From contig NZ_SMOK01000012.1 in the NCBI RefSeq assembly GCF_004353925.1, positions 186,001-250,000 of the forward strand: 64,000 nt of DNA. Direction: 5' to 3'. A program made the translations under genes and the position numbers. Shown piece after piece: positions 59,757 to 64,000 of this stretch; within the stretch, counting starts at the first letter, position 1; each line of letters begins with the position of its first letter. The notes under the pieces are model-generated. The model saw only the letters and a list, made by a program, of their open reading frames with translations. It was not told the DNA's origin and made no database searches. The DNA is from Pseudomonas sp. H9. Lineage in GTDB: Bacteria; Pseudomonadota; Gammaproteobacteria; Pseudomonadales; Pseudomonadaceae.

Positions 59757-60023
59757 TTAAACGGCCTCGTTCGCCTCTTCCTCGCTACCGAATGCAAAGG
59801 CAGGTTCGACTTCGACAATGGATTCGGCAGCGATGAATTCAGGGGTGCAGATGCCTTCAGCGATTTCACGCAGGGCAACGACGGTAGGCTTGTCGTTTTC
59901 CCATGCCACTTTCGGCTCTTTGCCGCCGGTGGCCAGCTGACGGGCACGCTTGGTAGAGAGCATGACCAGCTCAAAACGGTTATCCACGTGTTCTAGGCAG
60001 TCTTCAACGGTTACGCGGGCCAT
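59757..60023 (-). CDS. rpoZ: RNA polymerase omega subunit
   Basis: The 88-residue protein has the omega core [34 protein letters not shown] and [15 protein letters not shown]. It helps assemble RNA polymerase and forms part of a ppGpp site, fitting its place just upstream of spoT (60-bp gap). The guanylate kinase gene gmk, which precedes rpoZ in many gamma-proteobacteria, is not adjacent here; a REP pair and a LysR gene lie there instead. Confidence 0.97.
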   Translation of the reverse strand: MARVTVEDCLEHVDNRFELVMLSTKRARQLATGGKEPKVAWENDKPTVVALREIAEGICTPEFIAAESIVEVEPAFAFGSEEEANEAV

Positions 60024-60186
60024 GGTCTTCCTCAAGTAGCAAATGCGGTGTTCAGCCCGAATGGGCGAGCGGACTCGATAGTTTAAAAAATCACCAGCCA
60101 TTAGGGAAGCGCTGATTTCACTTCGAGCCCTGAATGCCTTGACGATAACCACTTCAGGGGCTCTAGCACAACTGTTTGATTGAAAG

Positions 60187-60243
60187 CATCGTGGGGCAAG
60201 CCCGCTCCTACAGGTTCCAGTGGGAGCGGGCTTGCCCCGCGAT
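60187..60243. repeat. REP pair (back-to-back orientation)
   Basis: ATCGTGGGGCAAGCCCGCTC (one variant base) followed by its reverse complement after a short spacer, between rpoZ and the LysR gene. Confidence 0.93.
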
Positions 60244-60248
60244 GGCAG

Positions 60249-61127
60249 TTACTGCCGCGCCAACGCATCCCGCAAGCGCGGCGTCAGCTCATCGAACAGC
60301 GTTTGCACTGACCGCAACGCCCGGCAGTCCGGGCGGGTCAGTAGCCACACTTCGGTGTCGCACCCCGGCAGGGCATCGCTCAGCGGCTCGACGCCCGGCA
60401 GGGTGTGGGCCATGTAGTCAGGCAGCGCGGCTACGCCCAGGCCAGCCGTCACCAGCTGGGCAATCGCAGAAATGCTGCTGCAGCGATAGCGCGGGGTGAC
60501 GCCGGGTAGGTGTTCGCTGCGCCACACCTCGGTGGCGTGATCCTGCATGGTGTCATCCGGGGCGATCCAGGGCAGGCTGGTCGGCGCTTGCTTGAGCTTT
60601 TCGCGGTAGTGCTCCAAGCCGGACACAACGTAGGAAGCCGAGCCCAGGCAGCGGCCAACCAAGTGCTCGGGGGGCGAGTTGGTCAGGCGCAACGCAAGGT
60701 CGGCATCGCGACGGCTCAGGTTGGCGAAGGTGTTAGAGGTTGCCAGTTCCAGCGATAAAGCAGGGTAGGTGGGCATGAACTCAGCCAGCGCCGGCAGCAG
60801 CAGGCTGTGCAGCACCGCATCGGTACATGTCAGACGAACGGTACCACTCACCACCTGCTCGCCGTGCTCCAGCGCCACCCGCGCGGCATCCAGCGCCTGT
60901 TCGGCCCGCTCGGCTTGTTCAGCCAGGGCTTGGGCGGTGCCGGTAGGAATGTAGCCTTTGCGACTTTTTATGAACAACGCGGTACCGAGGGCAGCTTCCA
61001 TGCGCCGAATCGAGCGGAACACCGTCGAAACATCCACCCGCAGCAGTTCTGCGGCTTTGGCCAACGAACGTCCGCGTACCAGGGCGAGTACCAGCGAGAG
61101 GTCGGCGTGACTGATCTGATATTGCAT
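60249..61127 (-). CDS. LysR-family regulator divergent from polyamine catabolic genes
   Basis: The 292-residue protein has a LysR-type helix-turn-helix in its first 60 residues (SHADLSLVLALVRGRSLAKAAELLRVDVSTVFRSIRRME) and an effector domain (GTVRLTCTDAVLHSLLLPALAEF). The helix 3 sequence VSTVFRSIRR is slightly unusual for the family. ATG 61127 gives the usual short N-terminus; upstream in-frame sequence is not coding-like. It is 242 bp from the divergent glutamine-synthetase-like gene, which is its likely target. Confidence 0.9.
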   Translation of the reverse strand: MQYQISHADLSLVLALVRGRSLAKAAELLRVDVSTVFRSIRRMEAALGTALFIKSRKGYIPTGTAQALAEQAERAEQALDAARVALEHGEQVVSGTVRLTCTDAVLHSLLLPALAEFMPTYPALSLELATSNTFANLSRRDADLALRLTNSPPEHLVGRCLGSASYVVSGLEHYREKLKQAPTSLPWIAPDDTMQDHATEVWRSEHLPGVTPRYRCSSISAIAQLVTAGLGVAALPDYMAHTLPGVEPLSDALPGCDTEVWLLTRPDCRALRSVQTLFDELTPRLRDALARQ

Positions 61128-61369
61128 GGGTGCACTCTTTGCTTGCCTAAATGCCAATGTCTGTTGCGCTAGGGCCATTCTATAGTGAGGCAGCAGTCGT
61201 GAATCAACTCGTAACATTGTCAGAATGTGGAACGTGAGTCCTATTTGACAGCGTTCTGCAGTCCCCACGATGGACACATTAAAAAGAACAAACTGAACCA
61301 TCGCCGCTCTCGGTAGCGCCGCAGTACCTCCTCCACAATCGTTCGATAAAAATCAAAGGATGCCTAGCC

Positions 61370-62752
61370 ATGACGTCGGTCTCCCCGCGCGCCATCCCTC
61401 TCGACGAGATGGGTGAATTTCTCAAGGCCCACCCTGAGGTGCAATTTGTCGATCTGCTGATTGCAGACATGAACGGCGTGGTACGCGGTAAGCGCATCGA
61501 GCGTGCGAGCCTGGTCAAGGTGTATGAGAAAGGCATCAACTTGCCGGCTTCTTTGTTCGCCCTGGACATCAACGGTTCGACCGTCGAAAGTACCGGCCTT
61601 GGCCTGGACATCGGCGACGCCGACCGCATCTGTTTCCCGATTCCCGGAACCCTCAGCTACGAGCCCTGGCAGAAACGTCCGACCGCCCAGTTGCTGATGA
61701 CCATGCACGAGCTGGACGGCGCGCCGTTCTTCGCCGACCCGCGGGAAGTCCTGCGCGGTGTGGTGGAGAAGTTCGACGCCCTGGGCTTGGATATCTGCGC
61801 AGCGTTCGAGCTGGAGTTCTACCTGATCGACCAGGACAACCTCAACGGCCGTCCGCAGCCGCCGCGCTCGCCCATCTCCGGCAAGCGTCCGCAGTCGACC
61901 CAGGTGTACCTGATCGACGACCTGGACGAGTACGTCGACTGCCTGCAAGACATGCTTGAAGCGGCGAAAGAGCAAGGCATTCCTGCCGATGCCATCGTCA
62001 AGGAAAGCGCCCCGGCGCAGTTTGAAGTCAACATGCACCACGTTGCCGACGCGATCAAAGCGTGCGACTACGCGGTGTTGCTCAAGCGCCTGATCAAAAA
62101 CATCGCCTACGACCATGAAATGGATTCCACCTTCATGGCCAAGCCTTATCCGGGCCAGGCGGGCAACGGTCTGCACGTGCATATCTCGTTGCTGGACAAG
62201 AAAACCGGCAAGAACATCTTCGCCAGTGATGACCCCGAGCAGAGCCAGACCTTGCGTCATGCCATCGGCGGTGTGCTGGAGACCATGCCGGCGTCGATGG
62301 CATTCCTGTGCCCGAACATCAACTCCTACCGCCGTTTCGGTGCCCAGTTCTACGTGCCGAATGCGCCAAGCTGGGGCCTGGACAACCGTACTGTGGCTGT
62401 TCGCGTACCGACCGGCAGCAGCGATGCGGTACGTATCGAGCACCGCGTGGCCGGTGCCGATGCCAACCCTTACCTGATGATGGCGGCGATTCTGGCGGGC
62501 ATTCACCACGGCCTGACCAACCAGATCGAGCCGGGCGCGCCGATTGAAGGCAACAGCTATGAGCAGCTGGAGCAGAGCTTGCCGAACAACCTGCGCGATG
62601 CGCTGCGTGAGCTTGATGACAGCGAAGTGCTGAACAAATACATCAGCCCGGACTACATCGACATTTTTGTCGCCTGCAAGGAAAGCGAGATGGCCGAATT
62701 CGAAGTGTCGATTTCCGACCTCGAATACAACTGGTACCTGCATACCGTGTGA
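61370..62752 (+). CDS. Gamma-glutamylpolyamine synthetase (glutamine synthetase family)
   Basis: The 460-residue protein has the GS fold: an N-terminal beta-grasp (VQFVDLLIADMNGVVRGKRI), the AFELEFYLID metal site, NGLHVHISL (ATP/metal His) and RIEHRVAGADANPYLMMAAILAG. It is closer to PuuA/SpuI proteins than to nitrogen-assimilating GlnA, which lacks the GKRIERASL segment and is regulated by an adenylylation Tyr loop. It should ligate glutamate to putrescine or related polyamines. The aldehyde dehydrogenase gene 18 bp downstream fits the same pathway. Confidence 0.9.
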   Translation: MTSVSPRAIPLDEMGEFLKAHPEVQFVDLLIADMNGVVRGKRIERASLVKVYEKGINLPASLFALDINGSTVESTGLGLDIGDADRICFPIPGTLSYEPWQKRPTAQLLMTMHELDGAPFFADPREVLRGVVEKFDALGLDICAAFELEFYLIDQDNLNGRPQPPRSPISGKRPQSTQVYLIDDLDEYVDCLQDMLEAAKEQGIPADAIVKESAPAQFEVNMHHVADAIKACDYAVLLKRLIKNIAYDHEMDSTFMAKPYPGQAGNGLHVHISLLDKKTGKNIFASDDPEQSQTLRHAIGGVLETMPASMAFLCPNINSYRRFGAQFYVPNAPSWGLDNRTVAVRVPTGSSDAVRIEHRVAGADANPYLMMAAILAGIHHGLTNQIEPGAPIEGNSYEQLEQSLPNNLRDALRELDDSEVLNKYISPDYIDIFVACKESEMAEFEVSISDLEYNWYLHTV

Positions 62753-62770
62753 TGCCCGGAGATAACAACA

Positions 62771-64000
62771 ATGACAATTGCACCACGTGAACACTGGGAA
62801 CAGCTGTTCCAGACCCTGAAGATCGAAGGCCGAGCCTTTATTGACGGGCAGTATTGCACCAGTGTCGCTGGTGACAGTTTCGATTGTTCAAGCCCGGTCG
62901 ATGGCCGCTTGCTGGCGCAGATTGCTAGTTGCGACAGCGCCGACGCCGAGCTCGCCGTGGCTGCCGCTCGCCGCAGCTTTGACAGTGGCGTGTGGGCAAA
63001 ACAGGCTCCGGCACAGCGCAAGCGCGTGCTGATTGCCTTCGCTGACCTGCTGCTGGCCAATGCTGAAGAACTGGCGCTGCTGGAAACCCTGGACATGGGC
63101 AAGCCGATTGCCGACTCCTTGAGCATTGATATTCCCGCTGCGGCCAACGCCATTCGCTGGCACGCCGAAGCGATCGACAAGATTTACGACGAAGTTGCTG
63201 CAACCGCGTCCGACCAGCTGGGTCTGGTCACCCGCGAGCCGGTCGGCGTGGTTGCGGCCATTGTTCCGTGGAACTTCCCACTGATGATGGCCTGTTGGAA
63301 ACTCGGCCCGGCCCTGGCCACCGGTAACTCGGTGATCCTCAAGCCGTCCGAAAAATCACCGCTGACCGCGATCCGTATCGCGCAGTTGGCGCTCGATGCG
63401 GGTCTGCCAGCGGGCGTGCTCAACGTCTTGCCTGGCTATGGCCACACCGTGGGCAAGGCCCTGGCCTTGCACATGGACGTCGATACCCTGGTGTTCACTG
63501 GCTCCACGCGCATTGCCAAGCAATTGATGGTGTATGCCGGTGAGTCGAACATGAAGCGGGTCTGGCTGGAAGCTGGTGGCAAGAGCCCGAACATCGTCTT
63601 TGCTGATGCTCCTGACCTGCAGGCGGCTGCTGATGCCGCCGCTGCGGCTATCGCCTTTAACCAGGGTGAAGTGTGCATTGCCGGTTCGCGTCTGCTGGTC
63701 GAGCGCAGTATCAAGGAGCGCTTCCTGCCCATGGTGGTTGAAGCCCTCAAAGCCTGGAAGCCAGGCCACGCGCTGGATCCAGAGACCCGCGTCGGCGCCT
63801 TGGTAGACGGCACACAGCTCGACACCGTGCTCGGCTACATCGAAGCGGGTAAAGCCGATGGCGCCACCTTGCTTACTGGTGGTGAGCGCGTGCTGGAAGA
63901 CACCTGTGGTGTCTACCTGCAGCCGGCCATCTTCGATGGCGTCACCAACGCCATGCGTATCGCCCGCGAAGAAATCTTCGGGCCGGTGTTGTCGGTCATT
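62771..64000 (+). CDS. Aldehyde dehydrogenase of polyamine catabolism (3' end cut by window)
   Basis: The frame is open to the last base of the window (410 codons, no stop). ATG 62771 follows GGAG. ALDH elements are VAAIVPWNFPLMMACWK, LKPSEKSPL, FTGSTRIAKQLM, LEAGGKSPNIV (general-base Glu267) and FNQGEVCIAGSR with the nucleophile Cys302. The closest described relatives by pattern are PuuC/KauB gamma-glutamyl-gamma-aminobutyraldehyde dehydrogenases. About 85 residues are missing at the C-terminus. It forms an operon with the preceding synthetase gene. Confidence 0.93.
   Translation, partial: MTIAPREHWEQLFQTLKIEGRAFIDGQYCTSVAGDSFDCSSPVDGRLLAQIASCDSADAELAVAAARRSFDSGVWAKQAPAQRKRVLIAFADLLLANAEELALLETLDMGKPIADSLSIDIPAAANAIRWHAEAIDKIYDEVAATASDQLGLVTREPVGVVAAIVPWNFPLMMACWKLGPALATGNSVILKPSEKSPLTAIRIAQLALDAGLPAGVLNVLPGYGHTVGKALALHMDVDTLVFTGSTRIAKQLMVYAGESNMKRVWLEAGGKSPNIVFADAPDLQAAADAAAAAIAFNQGEVCIAGSRLLVERSIKERFLPMVVEALKAWKPGHALDPETRVGALVDGTQLDTVLGYIEAGKADGATLLTGGERVLEDTCGVYLQPAIFDGVTNAMRIAREEIFGPVLSVI

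Noticed and set aside
61128..61369. Sigma-54 promoter before the gamma-glutamylpolyamine synthetase gene
   Set aside because: No GG-N10-GC element of the TGGCAC/TTGC type could be found; TTGACA at about 61246 lacks a good -10.
1..64000. CRISPR array, prophage, integrase, insertion sequence, tRNA or rRNA
   Set aside because: None seen by eye on either strand: the repeats are REP or stem-type intergenic repeats, and no transposase, integrase or cas-like protein is encoded.

Overview
The window is a contiguous, high-GC chromosomal segment of a fluorescent Pseudomonas, most probably of the P. putida group. The inference rests on gene content and order (uvrD, a zwf/RpiR pair, pycR-pycA-oadA, purEK, pstSCAB-phoU, phoBR, ubiCA, rubredoxin and its reductase, HU, recG-oxyR, exbBD-tonB, rpoZ-spoT-ridA) and on ten loci of a REP-type palindrome (core GGAGCGGGCTTGCCCCGCGA) typical of these genomes. 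No rRNA, tRNA, insertion sequence, prophage or CRISPR array was seen. The content is mostly core genome. The less ordinary material is in the non-coding DNA and in one AT-rich patch near 18.5-19.1 kb.

Layout: 0-4.2 kb holds the tail of a membrane antiporter, a SMI1/KNR4 protein, a Tim44-like protein and uvrD. 4.4-7.3 kb is a large PAS-PAS-GGDEF-EAL protein. 7.3-10.2 kb holds zwf and a divergent RpiR-type regulator with a palindrome between them. 10.4-15.0 kb holds pycR divergent from the two-subunit pyruvate carboxylase genes. 15.1-18.5 kb holds a MocR regulator divergent from a PaiB-like flavoprotein and two GNAT acetyltransferases. 18.7-24.1 kb holds an AT-rich orphan gene, acetylpolyamine amidohydrolase, an AraC regulator, asparaginase and aspartase. 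24.2-29.3 kb holds a LysR regulator, purEK, a small membrane protein, a DUF3299 protein, an aldose mutarotase and an acyl-CoA thioesterase. 29.7-31.0 kb is an MFS permease.

31.1-43.9 kb is a phosphate block: pstS, pstC, pstA, pstB and phoU on the plus strand and phoB-phoR on the minus strand, with recognisable Pho boxes before pstS, pstC and phoB. Inside it lie a response regulator, an M23 peptidase and a CBS/CorC membrane protein. 44-48.5 kb holds ubiC-ubiA, the rubredoxin pair, HU and small proteins. 48.5-55.3 kb holds a YbaK-HDOD protein, recG, oxyR and exbB-exbD-tonB. 55.5-60.0 kb holds an epimerase, a lipoprotein, ridA, spoT and rpoZ. 60.2-64 kb holds a LysR regulator divergent from a gamma-glutamylpolyamine synthetase gene and an aldehyde dehydrogenase cut by the window end.

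The observations most worth following are: a five-unit, exactly 12-bp tandem array of DnaA-box-like sequences inside the MocR linker; a nested hairpin that buries the ribosome-binding site of a small membrane protein gene after purK; a terminator-like hairpin in the purE leader; and a second intergenic repeat family that occupies three spacers of the Pho genes and the pycA-oadA spacer. No clearly new multi-gene system was identified.
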